From contig NZ_LGYZ01000133.1 of NCBI RefSeq assembly GCF_001310275.1, positions 186,001 through 250,000 of the forward strand: DNA of 64,000 nt. Direction: 5' to 3'. Positions within the stretch are counted from its first letter, which is position 1. Each line of letters opens with the position of its first letter. The position numbers were made by a program, and so were the translations under genes. This stretch comes from Nocardia arizonensis. Its GTDB lineage: Bacteria; Actinomycetota; Actinomycetes; Mycobacteriales; Mycobacteriaceae. Below, one piece after another: positions 25,763 through 34,367 of the stretch. The notes below the pieces were generated by a model. That model saw only the letters and a program-made list of their open reading frames with translations, was not told the DNA's origin and ran no database searches.

Positions 25763-26113
25763 ATGTCGCTCACCCTCGGCCACATCACCTTCGACTGCAC
25801 CGACGCCGCCGCACTCGCACAATTCTGGTCCGAACTGCTCGGCCTGCCGGTCGACCCCGACCCGAGTCCGGGCTTCGCCACCGTGGGCGGCACCGCCGCG
25901 ACCACCCCCACCCTCATGTTCATCCAGGTACCCGACAAGACCCCCGGCAAGAACGTCATCCACCTGGACCTGCACTCGCAACAGTGGCGCGAGGAAGTCG
26001 ACCGCTCCGTCGCCCTCGGCGCGAAACACATCGGCGACTTCGACGAATACGGCACGAAGTGGGCCACCCTGGCAGACCCCGAAGGCAACCTCTTCGACAT
26101 AGGCGCCGCCTGA
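25763..26113 (+). CDS. VOC-family (glyoxalase/bleomycin-resistance-like) protein
   Basis: A 116-residue single-domain VOC protein with paired beta-alpha-beta-beta-beta units: LGHITFDCTDAAALAQFWSE, NVIHLDLHSQ and WATLADPEGNLFDIG. The start ATG 25763 has a clear AAAAGGAG ribosome site. It lies 20 bp after the MerR regulator gene and is probably regulated by it. Such proteins bind or modify small molecules, often antibiotics; the substrate is not evident. Confidence 0.85.
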   Translation: MSLTLGHITFDCTDAAALAQFWSELLGLPVDPDPSPGFATVGGTAATTPTLMFIQVPDKTPGKNVIHLDLHSQQWREEVDRSVALGAKHIGDFDEYGTKWATLADPEGNLFDIGAA

Positions 26114-26138
26114 CCCACGCACGTCCCGCCCCGCAGAC

Positions 26139-26573
26139 CTATCCCAGTTCGTTCTTCAGGTTGCCGAGCACCTCGGCCTGGATCTTCTTCAGGCCGAGCG
26201 GGGCGAAGATCCCCTCGAAGATCCCGGCGACACCGCCCGCGCCCTGCCAGGTGGTACGCAAGGTGATCTGCGAACCGGCGCCGTCGGGGATAACGGTCCA
26301 GGTGTTGACCATCGTCGAGTTGGAATCACGCTCGGTCACCATCGAATCCGACACCGACACGACCGCGTGCACATTGCGCGAGCGCTTCTGGGTGGCCTGG
26401 AGCGTCCATTCCGCGACCGTGCCCGCGCCCTTGCCGCCTTCGACGACCTTGTAGTCACGGTAGTGCGACGAGAGGATGCGCGGACGCACGGTGTCGTAAT
26501 CCGCGATGGCCTCCAGTGCGCGCTTCGGATCCGCCGCGACGGCGATCGAACTGCTGGCGCTGACCTGTCCCAC
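26139..26573 (-). CDS. SRPBCC/START-like polyketide cyclase-type protein
   Basis: A 144-residue protein of the SRPBCC fold with a deep hydrophobic cavity: VSASSSIAVAADPKRALEAI at the start, a central antiparallel sheet (GTVAEWTLQAT, STMVNTWTVIPDG) and a long C-terminal helix. The start is GTG 26573, preceded by AAGGAG with 5-nt spacing; an upstream in-frame ATG at 26612 lacks such a site. By position it corresponds to Rv3718c. It may bind a lipid; nothing here fixes the ligand. It is divergent from the tuberculostearic-acid operon (242-bp gap). Confidence 0.82.
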   Translation of the reverse strand: MGQVSASSSIAVAADPKRALEAIADYDTVRPRILSSHYRDYKVVEGGKGAGTVAEWTLQATQKRSRNVHAVVSVSDSMVTERDSNSTMVNTWTVIPDGAGSQITLRTTWQGAGGVAGIFEGIFAPLGLKKIQAEVLGNLKNELG

Positions 26574-26814
26574 GTGAACTCCTTGTCCGTATGATTGCTC
26601 GGCCTTCGGCATTCACCTTAAGGCCACGCTCGGCCGCGGGGGTCGGCGAGCGCGGCGACCGCCGCCGATCCCGGACGCCTGTTCCGATCGGGTAACGGAG
26701 TTTGCGCTACCTTCAGCGGAGGTCGTTATTCCCGTTGCAACATATGCGTGACATTTCTCCTCCGACGGTGGCCTCGCGGTGGCTGTCGGCCGAGGTGCGT
26801 ACTAGCGTCGAGGG

Positions 26815-28260
26815 GTGGCAGTGAGTCTGTTGGGGAAGGCCGGTCACAGTCCGGCCGCACACGAATCAGGGTTTGCCGCGCATCGAGCGGGGGTGGATCG
26901 CCTGCTGGCGAGCTACCGCGCTATCCCGGCCGATGCCACGGTCCGCTTGGCCAAGAAGACGTCGAACCTGTTCCGCGCACGAGCCAAGAACACCGCTCCC
27001 GGCCTGGACGTCTCCGGCCTGAACAAGGTGATCGCGGTCGACGCGGAGGCGAGGACGGCCGATGTCGCGGGTATGACCACCTACGAGGATCTGGTTGCCG
27101 CGACATTGCCGTACGGGCTGGCCCCGACGGTGGTCCCGCAGCTCAAGACCATCACCCTCGGCGGCGCGGTGACCGGTCTCGGCATCGAGTCCACCTCGTT
27201 CCGCACCGGATTGCCGCACGAAGCGGTCCTGGAAATGGACGTGCTCACCGGCGCGGGTGAAATCATCACCGCGAAACCGGACGGCGAATTCGCTGATCTG
27301 TTCCGCGGCTTTCCCAATTCCTACGGCACGCTGGGATATACGGTCCGGCTGAAAATCGAGTTGGAACCCGTACTGCCGTATGTGGAGCTGCGGCACGTGC
27401 GCTGCCACGACCTGCGCGAACTCGAGGCCGAACTCGATCGCATCGTCATCGAGCGCGCGCATGACGGCGAACGGGTCGACTACCTCGACGGCGTCGTCTT
27501 CTCCGCGGACGAGAGCTATCTCGTACTCGGCAGGCAGACCGACGAGACCGGTCCGGTCAGCGATTACACCGGCATGGACGTCTACTACCGCTCCATCCAG
27601 CACGACAGTGCGATACCCAAACGGGACCGCTTGACCATCCACGACTATCTGTGGCGCTGGGACACCGACTGGTTCTGGTGCTCGCGCGCCTTCGGCGCCC
27701 AGAATCCGCGTATCCGGCGGTTCTGGCCGAAGCGCTACCGACGCAGCAGTTTCTATTGGAAGCTCGTCGCCCTCGACCACAAGTACGACATCGGCGACAA
27801 ATTGGAGGCCCGGAAGGGCAATCCGCCGCGCGAGCGCGTCGTGCAGGATGTCGAGGTCCCGGTGGAACGCACCGCCGACTTCGTCGAATGGTTCCTGCGC
27901 GAGATCCCCATCGAACCGATCTGGTTGTGCCCGTTGCGGTTGCGCGACACCGGCGCGGGCGTCGACGGCGGCCGCGCCTGGCCGCTGTATCCGCTGGAAC
28001 CGAACCGGACCTACGTCAACATCGGTTTCTGGTCGGCGGTGCCCACCGTCGCCGGACAGCGCGAGGGCGCGGCGAATCGGTCGATCGAGGAGAAGGTGAC
28101 CGAATTCGACGGTCACAAGTCGCTGTACTCCGACGCCTTCTACGACAAGGATGAATTCGCGGCGCTGTACGGCGGCAGCACCTACACCGAACTGAAGAAA
28201 CGCTACGACCCGGACCAGCGTTTGCTGGATTTGTATTCAAAGGCGGTGCAACGCAAATGA
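26815..28260 (+). CDS. tmsA: FAD-binding oxidoreductase of tuberculostearic acid synthesis
   Basis: A 481-residue PCMH-type flavoprotein (also called BfaA or an Rv3719 homologue). After TmsB adds a methylene group to phospholipid-bound oleate, this enzyme reduces it to 10-methylstearate. The FAD-binding half has KVIAVDAEARTADVAGMTTY and TITLGGAVTGLGIESTSFRTG. The C-terminal cap contains IPIEPIWLCPLRL and YVNIGFW. The GTG start 26815 follows a -10-like TAGCGT, so it may be leaderless. The last four bases (ATGA) overlap tmsB. Adjacency to the methyltransferase and to dnaX-region synteny supports the call over general FAD oxidases such as DprE1. Confidence 0.85.
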   Translation: MAVSLLGKAGHSPAAHESGFAAHRAGVDRLLASYRAIPADATVRLAKKTSNLFRARAKNTAPGLDVSGLNKVIAVDAEARTADVAGMTTYEDLVAATLPYGLAPTVVPQLKTITLGGAVTGLGIESTSFRTGLPHEAVLEMDVLTGAGEIITAKPDGEFADLFRGFPNSYGTLGYTVRLKIELEPVLPYVELRHVRCHDLRELEAELDRIVIERAHDGERVDYLDGVVFSADESYLVLGRQTDETGPVSDYTGMDVYYRSIQHDSAIPKRDRLTIHDYLWRWDTDWFWCSRAFGAQNPRIRRFWPKRYRRSSFYWKLVALDHKYDIGDKLEARKGNPPRERVVQDVEVPVERTADFVEWFLREIPIEPIWLCPLRLRDTGAGVDGGRAWPLYPLEPNRTYVNIGFWSAVPTVAGQREGAANRSIEEKVTEFDGHKSLYSDAFYDKDEFAALYGGSTYTELKKRYDPDQRLLDLYSKAVQRK

Positions 28261-29573
28261 CGACATTCAGGGACCGTTCCGACGTCTTCGCAGATCTCGG
28301 AACCAAGCTCAGCATTGCCGAAATCTTCGAATCGCTGCTCGAGGGTGACATGCCGATCCGGCTCACCGCCTACGACGGCAGCGCCACGGGCCCCGAGGAC
28401 TCGGAATTCGCGCTGGACATCAAGACCCCGCGCGGCATCAACTACCTCGCCACCGCCCCCGGCGACCTCGGCATGGCGCGCGCCTACATCTCGGGCGACA
28501 TGACGGTCACCGGCGTGCACCCGGGCGACCCGTACGAGATCCTGCGGGCGATGGACAGTTTGAAGTTCCGCAGGCCGTCGGCGCTCGCCCTGGTCACCAT
28601 CGCGCGCTCGTTGGGTTGGGACCGACTGCGCCCGGTGGCGCCGCCGCCGCAGGAGACCCTGCCGCGCTGGCGTCGCATCGCGCTGGAGGGTCTGCGGCAT
28701 TCCAAGACCCGCGACGCCGAGGCCATCCATCACCACTACGACGTATCGAACACCTTCTACGAATACGTTCTCGGCCCGTCCATGACCTACACCTGCGCGT
28801 GCTACGAGGACGAGAACTGGACACTGGAGCAGGCACAGGAGAACAAGTACCGCTTGATCTTCGAGAAGCTGCGCCTGAAGGAGGGCGATCGGCTGCTCGA
28901 CATCGGCTGCGGCTGGGGCGGTATGGTCCGCTACGCGGCCGAGCGCGGCGTACGGGTGATCGGCGCGACGCTGTCGGCCGAGCAGGCCGAGTGGGCGCAG
29001 AAGCGCATCGCCGAGGAGGGCCTGTCGAAACTGGCCGAGGTGCGGCATTCCGATTACCGCGATATCACGGAATCGGGCTTCGACGCGGTGTCCTCGATCG
29101 GGTTGACCGAACATATCGGCGTCCACAATTACCCGTCGTACTTCGGCTTCATGAAGAGCAAGCTGCGCGAAGGCGGCCTGTTCCTCAACCACTGCATCAC
29201 CCGCCACGACAATCTGCGCACCACCAAGGCGGGCGATTTCATCGACCGCTATGTCTTCCCCGACGGTGAGCTGATCGGCTCGGGGCGCATCATCAGCGAG
29301 ATCCAGAACGTGGGGCTCGAGGTGGTGCACGAGGAGAATCTGCGCGATCATTACGCGCTGACCCTGCACGAATGGTGCAAGAACCTGGTCGCCAACTGGG
29401 ACGCCTGCGTCGCCGAGGTCGGCGAGGGCACCGCGAAGGTGTGGGGCTTGTACATGGCCGGGTCTCGACTCGGCTTCCAGCGCAACGTGGTTCAGCTGCA
29501 TCACGTGCTCGGGGTCAAGCTCGGCCCGAAGGGTGAGAACTGGCTGCCGCTGCGTCCCTGGTGGAAGGCATAG
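28257..29573 (+). CDS. tmsB: SAM-dependent phospholipid fatty-acyl methyltransferase (tuberculostearic acid)
   Basis: A 438-residue enzyme of the cyclopropane-fatty-acid synthase family (BfaB/UfaA-type, Rv3720-like). It transfers carbon from SAM to the double bond of oleoyl phospholipids. The N-terminal lipid-binding segment (GDLGMARAYISGDMTV) precedes the methyltransferase core with HHYDVSNTFYEYVLGPSMTYTC-like residues, motif I LDIGCGWGGMVRYA and EHIGVHNYPSYF. It is translationally coupled to tmsA. A third gene, tmsC, found in some species, is not present here. Confidence 0.88.
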   Translation: MTTFRDRSDVFADLGTKLSIAEIFESLLEGDMPIRLTAYDGSATGPEDSEFALDIKTPRGINYLATAPGDLGMARAYISGDMTVTGVHPGDPYEILRAMDSLKFRRPSALALVTIARSLGWDRLRPVAPPPQETLPRWRRIALEGLRHSKTRDAEAIHHHYDVSNTFYEYVLGPSMTYTCACYEDENWTLEQAQENKYRLIFEKLRLKEGDRLLDIGCGWGGMVRYAAERGVRVIGATLSAEQAEWAQKRIAEEGLSKLAEVRHSDYRDITESGFDAVSSIGLTEHIGVHNYPSYFGFMKSKLREGGLFLNHCITRHDNLRTTKAGDFIDRYVFPDGELIGSGRIISEIQNVGLEVVHEENLRDHYALTLHEWCKNLVANWDACVAEVGEGTAKVWGLYMAGSRLGFQRNVVQLHHVLGVKLGPKGENWLPLRPWWKA

Positions 29574-29590
29574 CCGACGGTCACCGTGGC

Positions 29591-29627
29591 ACGGCCCGCC
29601 GTCCCGTAATCCGGGGCGGCGGGCCGT
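29591..29627. terminator. Bidirectional terminator hairpin
   Basis: ACGGCCCGCCG (29591-29601) pairs perfectly with CGGCGGGCCGT (29617-29627), with a 15-nt loop, between the converging tmsB and kinase genes. Confidence 0.7.
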
Positions 29628-29632
29628 CGCGT

Positions 29633-32600
29633 TCAATCCAGCAGTTCGGCGAGGAACAGCGCGGGCAGGGTGATCTCCTCCGCGCCTTCGGGCACCGTGT
29701 GCATATCGCTGCGCAACACCCGCAGGATCGCCACCACGCCAGGTCCGGCGTCGAGCAGCGGTCTGGTCCAGCCTAGTTCGGCGCATTTCGCGGCGGCGGG
29801 CAACAGCAGTCCGGTGGCCTCGCCGACCCAGCCCGAGGCGGCCAGGCATTCCGCCAGCAGCAGTGCCGTATCCAATTCCGCGCGCGGGCGGTTCTGTTCG
29901 AGGGTGCGGGCGTGCAGCGCGCGGGCCCGGCGCACGGCGCGATCGTCGGAACGCAGTTGATGACGGCTGAGCAGGGCGCGGATACCCGCGATCTCGCGCG
30001 CCTCGGCGGTGAGCGCGGGCGCGCCGTGCAGCCGGGGCGAATGGTGGCCGGTATCGGCCCCGTCGCCGTTGTCGTCGCCGCCGAGCAGCCCGAGCCGCAG
30101 CCGTTCGGCGCGGATGTGCGCGCCGAGGCGGCCGAGACCGTTTTCGGCCGCGATGGCCGCGCCCTCGTCGAGTCGGGTGACGGCGGTGTACAGATCGCCG
30201 CGCACCGCCTTCACGCGCGCGCCGACGACGAAGGTGGCGATGAGGAAGTCGACCGGGCCGATTCTGGTCACCAGTTGGTGACTCTCGTCCAGCAGTTGAT
30301 CGGCGGCGTCGAGATCGCCGCGGCGGTAACTCATCTCGCCCAGCAGTGCCGCGGCCACCCGCACCGCGTGCGATCGGGGTCCTGACCGGGTGTGCGCGGT
30401 CTCCCAGGCCATTTCGAAGCAGCCGGTGGCGGTGGCGATATCGAGTTGTTCGTAGGCGGCCGCGCCCTGGCCGCACAGCCCGAAGACCGCGCCCAATGGG
30501 TCCTTGGACCGCGCGTGGTATTCGGCCGCCCAGTCCTGGATCTCGCGCGCACCGTCGAAATCGAATTCGCACAGTCGCACGAACGAGATCAGGTTGGCCG
30601 CCGTTGACACGGTCCAAGCGGGCAGGTCGTCGGCCTTCTCGAGACAGCACTCGACCCGTTCCACCACCCCCTCGGTGATGTCGCGCGCGATGTCGTCGGA
30701 GGCCGCGAGCACCTCGGCCTCACACCGCTGCCTGCCGATATCGGTGTCGGAGGCCGAACCTCGCGCGAGGATGTTCGACAGGCGGCCGAGCGCATTGCGC
30801 GCCGCACCCGACTGTTGCAGGTTCACGTTCGCCCGCGCGACCGCCATCAGCAGCTTCGACCGCGAAGCCACCTGCTGCACCGGCAATTTCGACACCGTGC
30901 CGAGCAGCGTGGCCAGCCGGGAGCCGTCGATGAGATCCATACCGCCGTTCTCGACGAGATCCATCGCCATTTTGAGGTCCGTCGCGGCCAGTGCGTGATC
31001 CACCGACTTGCGCAGCAGTTGGTGCTCGGCGTACCAACGCGATGCCTTGCGGTGCAACACCTTCAGCTGCCCCGGATGGGTGCGCTCCAATCGCGCGCGC
31101 AGATGTTCGGCGAACAGCGGCTGCATCCGGTACCACTCGGGATCGTGCTCGATGCGCCGCAGGAACAGTTCGCGCTGCTCGGCCTGGGCAAGCATCATCT
31201 CGGCCTCGCTGTCCCCCGACAGCGCCGAGGCCAGCGACGCCGATACCCGCTCGGTGACCGAGATCGCGCTGAGAAAGTCGAGCATCCGCGGCTCGAGGGT
31301 GTCGAGCACGTTCTCGGCCAGGTATTCGCGAATCCCGTGCCCGCCCTCGGAAAGATGCTCGATCAGCTGCGCCGGATCCGTATTGCCTCGCAGCGACAGC
31401 CCGACCAGCTGGATGGCGGCGGGCCAGCCGTCGGTGACGGCGTGGATCTGCTCGACCTGGGCGTCGGTGAGATCGAACCCATTGCGTTCGACCAGGATCT
31501 GCGCGGTCTCCTCGACGGTCAGCCGCAGATCCGCCGATCCGATCTCGACCAGTTCGTCGTGCACCCGCATGCGGCTGGTCGGCAACCCGGCCTGTTCCCG
31601 GCTGGTCACCACGAATCGCAGATGATGGCAACCGCTCTCGAGCAGCGAGGCCAGCGCCCGCTGCGCGCCCTCGTCGGTGACCCGGTGCCAGTCATCGATG
31701 ACGACAACCACGGTCCGGTCCGAGGTGTGTATCTCGTCGATGAGCGTCGAGATGACATAGGCGACCGCGTCGGCGGGCCGCTCCTCCAGCACCTGATCGA
31801 GTCCGTCGCCGACGTCGGGGCGGACCCGGCGGATGGCCTCGATCAGGTGGGCGAGAAACCAGACCTCGTTGTCGTCGCCCTGGTCGACGCCGATCCAAGC
31901 GACCGGTATCCCGCGTTCGGTCAGCTCCGCCCGCCACTGGGCCGCCAGCGTGCTCTTGCCGAATCCGGCCGGGGCGTGGATGGTCGCGAGCGTGCGGCGA
32001 CCACCCGCGCGCAGCACGTCGAGCAGACGCGGTCGGGACACGGGTTCGCGCGCGGGCGTCGGCGGCCGGAACTTGGTCGTCGCGGTCGGCGGCATGGTCG
32101 TGCTCGCCCAGTTCGCCGGATGCTGCGATACCGCCGGACGCAGGGTCAGCGGCCAGCTGCGGCGACCGGTGACCGCGGGACGCGACCGGACCGACGTGGC
32201 CGAATCGCGCCCGCGCGCCCGCTCCACCTCCTCGGACACGGCCGACGGATCGAGTAACGCCATCTCGTCGGGCACCTGATCGTGGTCGCGCTGCACCGAA
32301 CGCAGCAGCTCGCCGAATTCGAACGCCGACTGCGGACGCTCGCGCGGGTCGGTCGCCATCGCCCGTTCGATCGCCGCTGCGACATCGGCCGGAATGTCCT
32401 GGTCACGCAGATCCGGCACCGGCTGGGTCGTGATGCGCAGGAACTGCGCCACCACCTTCTCGCCCGCCTGGCGCTCGAAGGCGGCGTGCCCGGTCAGCAG
32501 GGCGAACAGGGTCGCGCCGAGTCCGTAGACATCCGAGCACACGGTCGGCTCGTCACCGCGCAGCACCTCCGGGGCGGTGAAGGCGGGCGATCCGGTGATC

Positions 32601-33223
32601 AGACTGCTGGAGGTGCGGAATCCGCCCGGTACGCGCGCTATGCCGAAATCGGTCAACTGCGGTTCGCCATAGGCGGTGAGCAGGACATTCGCGGGTTTCA
32701 CATCGCGGTGCAGAATTCCGGCCCGGTGCGCGCTCTCGATCGCGCCTGCCAGCTTCACCCCCGCCCGCACGGCATCACGCCAGGTCAACGGCCCGTGATC
32801 GCGAATCAGCTGCTCGAGCGAACCGCGGGTGCAATACGGCATGACGATGAACGGCAAACCAGAGGGAGTGACGTCCACCTGGAGGATCTCGACGATATTC
32901 GGATGCCCCGACAGCTTGCCCATCGCGTGCTCTTCGCGCAAGAACCGCTCACGGCTCTCCGCATCGATCTCCGAGGACAACACCTTGACCGCGACCACCC
33001 GCTCCAGCACCGATTGCAGACACCGGTAGACCACACCGAATCCGCCGCGACCGATTTCCACCGCGCCCGAGAACCCCATCGCCTCGAGTTCGTCGGCGAT
33101 GCCGACCGGCTCGCTGCGCTGGGTGGCCTCACCCGGCTCCGAAGTCTGCTCATCCCCCGACGAGGTCGATTCGAGCGGTGCCTCGCCGGGACTCACCTGA
33201 CCCGAGCGCATCTGTGGATTCAT
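29633..33223 (-). CDS. PknK-like serine/threonine protein kinase with MalT-type ATPase and helical repeats
   Basis: A 1196-residue soluble protein. Residues 50-310 are an STPK domain: Gly loop GRGGFGVVY, K80 in VAVKVL, catalytic D174 in HRDVKPAN, and D192 in DFGIA. A Pro-rich linker leads to a MalT/AAA-type ATPase with Walker A APAGFGKST (about 417-425) and VVVVIDDW, then TPR-like helices to the end. There is no transmembrane segment, so it is cytosolic like PknK of M. tuberculosis. Unlike MalT/LuxR regulators, no C-terminal HTH is evident; the protein ends in LFLAELLD. It probably links a signal to transcription by phosphorylation; substrates are unknown. Confidence 0.87.
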   Translation of the reverse strand: MNPQMRSGQVSPGEAPLESTSSGDEQTSEPGEATQRSEPVGIADELEAMGFSGAVEIGRGGFGVVYRCLQSVLERVVAVKVLSSEIDAESRERFLREEHAMGKLSGHPNIVEILQVDVTPSGLPFIVMPYCTRGSLEQLIRDHGPLTWRDAVRAGVKLAGAIESAHRAGILHRDVKPANVLLTAYGEPQLTDFGIARVPGGFRTSSSLITGSPAFTAPEVLRGDEPTVCSDVYGLGATLFALLTGHAAFERQAGEKVVAQFLRITTQPVPDLRDQDIPADVAAAIERAMATDPRERPQSAFEFGELLRSVQRDHDQVPDEMALLDPSAVSEEVERARGRDSATSVRSRPAVTGRRSWPLTLRPAVSQHPANWASTTMPPTATTKFRPPTPAREPVSRPRLLDVLRAGGRRTLATIHAPAGFGKSTLAAQWRAELTERGIPVAWIGVDQGDDNEVWFLAHLIEAIRRVRPDVGDGLDQVLEERPADAVAYVISTLIDEIHTSDRTVVVVIDDWHRVTDEGAQRALASLLESGCHHLRFVVTSREQAGLPTSRMRVHDELVEIGSADLRLTVEETAQILVERNGFDLTDAQVEQIHAVTDGWPAAIQLVGLSLRGNTDPAQLIEHLSEGGHGIREYLAENVLDTLEPRMLDFLSAISVTERVSASLASALSGDSEAEMMLAQAEQRELFLRRIEHDPEWYRMQPLFAEHLRARLERTHPGQLKVLHRKASRWYAEHQLLRKSVDHALAATDLKMAMDLVENGGMDLIDGSRLATLLGTVSKLPVQQVASRSKLLMAVARANVNLQQSGAARNALGRLSNILARGSASDTDIGRQRCEAEVLAASDDIARDITEGVVERVECCLEKADDLPAWTVSTAANLISFVRLCEFDFDGAREIQDWAAEYHARSKDPLGAVFGLCGQGAAAYEQLDIATATGCFEMAWETAHTRSGPRSHAVRVAAALLGEMSYRRGDLDAADQLLDESHQLVTRIGPVDFLIATFVVGARVKAVRGDLYTAVTRLDEGAAIAAENGLGRLGAHIRAERLRLGLLGGDDNGDGADTGHHSPRLHGAPALTAEAREIAGIRALLSRHQLRSDDRAVRRARALHARTLEQNRPRAELDTALLLAECLAASGWVGEATGLLLPAAAKCAELGWTRPLLDAGPGVVAILRVLRSDMHTVPEGAEEITLPALFLAELLD

Positions 33224-33435
33224 GTGACCACCTCGAACTCACATCGAATCGACGCCACCGGCGATCGTTCGTACGCCGACAGGACAATCCCGGGCAAACC
33301 CGCGATGTCCGTCATGTCCGCGCACACTCCAACGTAGCGCGGTCGCGAGCCGGGCGGGCGGAGATTCGAATCAGTGTCGTTGCGAGCGCAATCAGTTATC
33401 GCCGATACCGGAATCCGCCTCTCGGCGGCGTACCG

Positions 33436-34113
33436 CTACACCTGGGCGGGCACCGGTTCGGCGACCGGCTCGAAAGCCGTGTCGAACGGCGGTTCGGGCG
33501 CGTCCTTGTCCTTGAGCACCTCGATGCCGAGCTCCGCGCGCGTGGCGTAGATGACCGAGGTCTCCTGTTCGACCGCCTTGGCCATCGCCTTGTGCCACAG
33601 GGTCAGCACGTCGAGAACTTCCTTGCTGCTCGGATCGTCGTCGAGTTCGGTCTTGAGCCGTTGCAGGGTGATGGCCTGTGCCGCGGTCAACGTGCGCAGC
33701 AGATCCTCGCACCGATTGGGGATCTTGCGATTCGACAGCACCCGCAACCGGCTGACCGTCCCGTGGCACCCCTCGATGATGCGGTGGATCTCGTCCCCCG
33801 CCGCGTCGATCTCCTCGGCGTCCTGAGCGTTCCAGTGCGCACATCCGCCGAGCTGTTCGCGCACCTCCTCCGAAACCGCCAGCACGGAGGAAACCGCGGC
33901 CAGGATCGAATCCCGCCGCCACTTGTCCCGCTCCCGACGCTCGGCCGCGGAATTGGTCTGCTCCGTACTGCGCTGGGCCGTTTCGAGCGTGACCCGGTTA
34001 CGTTCGTCCGCCGCGAGAATCGCGTCACGATTTGTCCGGTTATTGACGAGGACGCCCACCAGCGCCACACCGGCAATGATGAGCGAGCAGATAAGCGGAA
34101 GCCACTGAGTCAC
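33436..34113 (-). CDS. Membrane-anchored coiled-coil protein of unknown function
   Basis: About 225 residues from GTG 34113 (MTQWLPLIC...); GTG 34134 is another possible start, but its AGGAGG is only 1-2 nt away. One N-terminal transmembrane helix (PLICSLIIAGVALVGVLVNN) is followed by a charged helical, coiled-coil-like stretch (residues 25-70) and an all-helical domain with three cysteines. The C-terminus is Pro/Glu-rich. I recognise no catalytic motif. It lies 212 bp after the start of the kinase gene on the same strand and upstream in transcription, so it may be co-transcribed with the kinase. Confidence 0.65.
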   Translation of the reverse strand: MTQWLPLICSLIIAGVALVGVLVNNRTNRDAILAADERNRVTLETAQRSTEQTNSAAERRERDKWRRDSILAAVSSVLAVSEEVREQLGGCAHWNAQDAEEIDAAGDEIHRIIEGCHGTVSRLRVLSNRKIPNRCEDLLRTLTAAQAITLQRLKTELDDDPSSKEVLDVLTLWHKAMAKAVEQETSVIYATRAELGIEVLKDKDAPEPPFDTAFEPVAEPVPAQV

Positions 34114-34293
34114 AAAGGCATCATCGCATCGCACCCCTCCTTCCTGCCCCGCAACCAACCCACACAACCGATTTCGGTACGCCGAGCCGGGCGGAAGAAT
34201 TGCTCCATCCCCGCGAAACATAATGGCGGATAGGATTTTTCACCCGATCTCCGGCAGCGCGCACAGCCGGCGAAACTCCCGGCCGAAACGCAG

Positions 34294-34325
34294 CGGCGCC
34301 GCCGGGATCCCTCCCGGCGGCGCCG
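34294..34325 (-). terminator. Terminator of the fadA-fadB operon
   Basis: A perfect 14-bp stem (34294-34307 with 34312-34325; CGGCGCCGCCGGGA and its complement) with a 4-nt loop, about 42 bases beyond the fadB stop in its direction of transcription. Confidence 0.7.
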
Positions 34326-34367
34326 TGTGGAACTGCCCGATTCACTCGGTGATCGGGCACGACCGAA

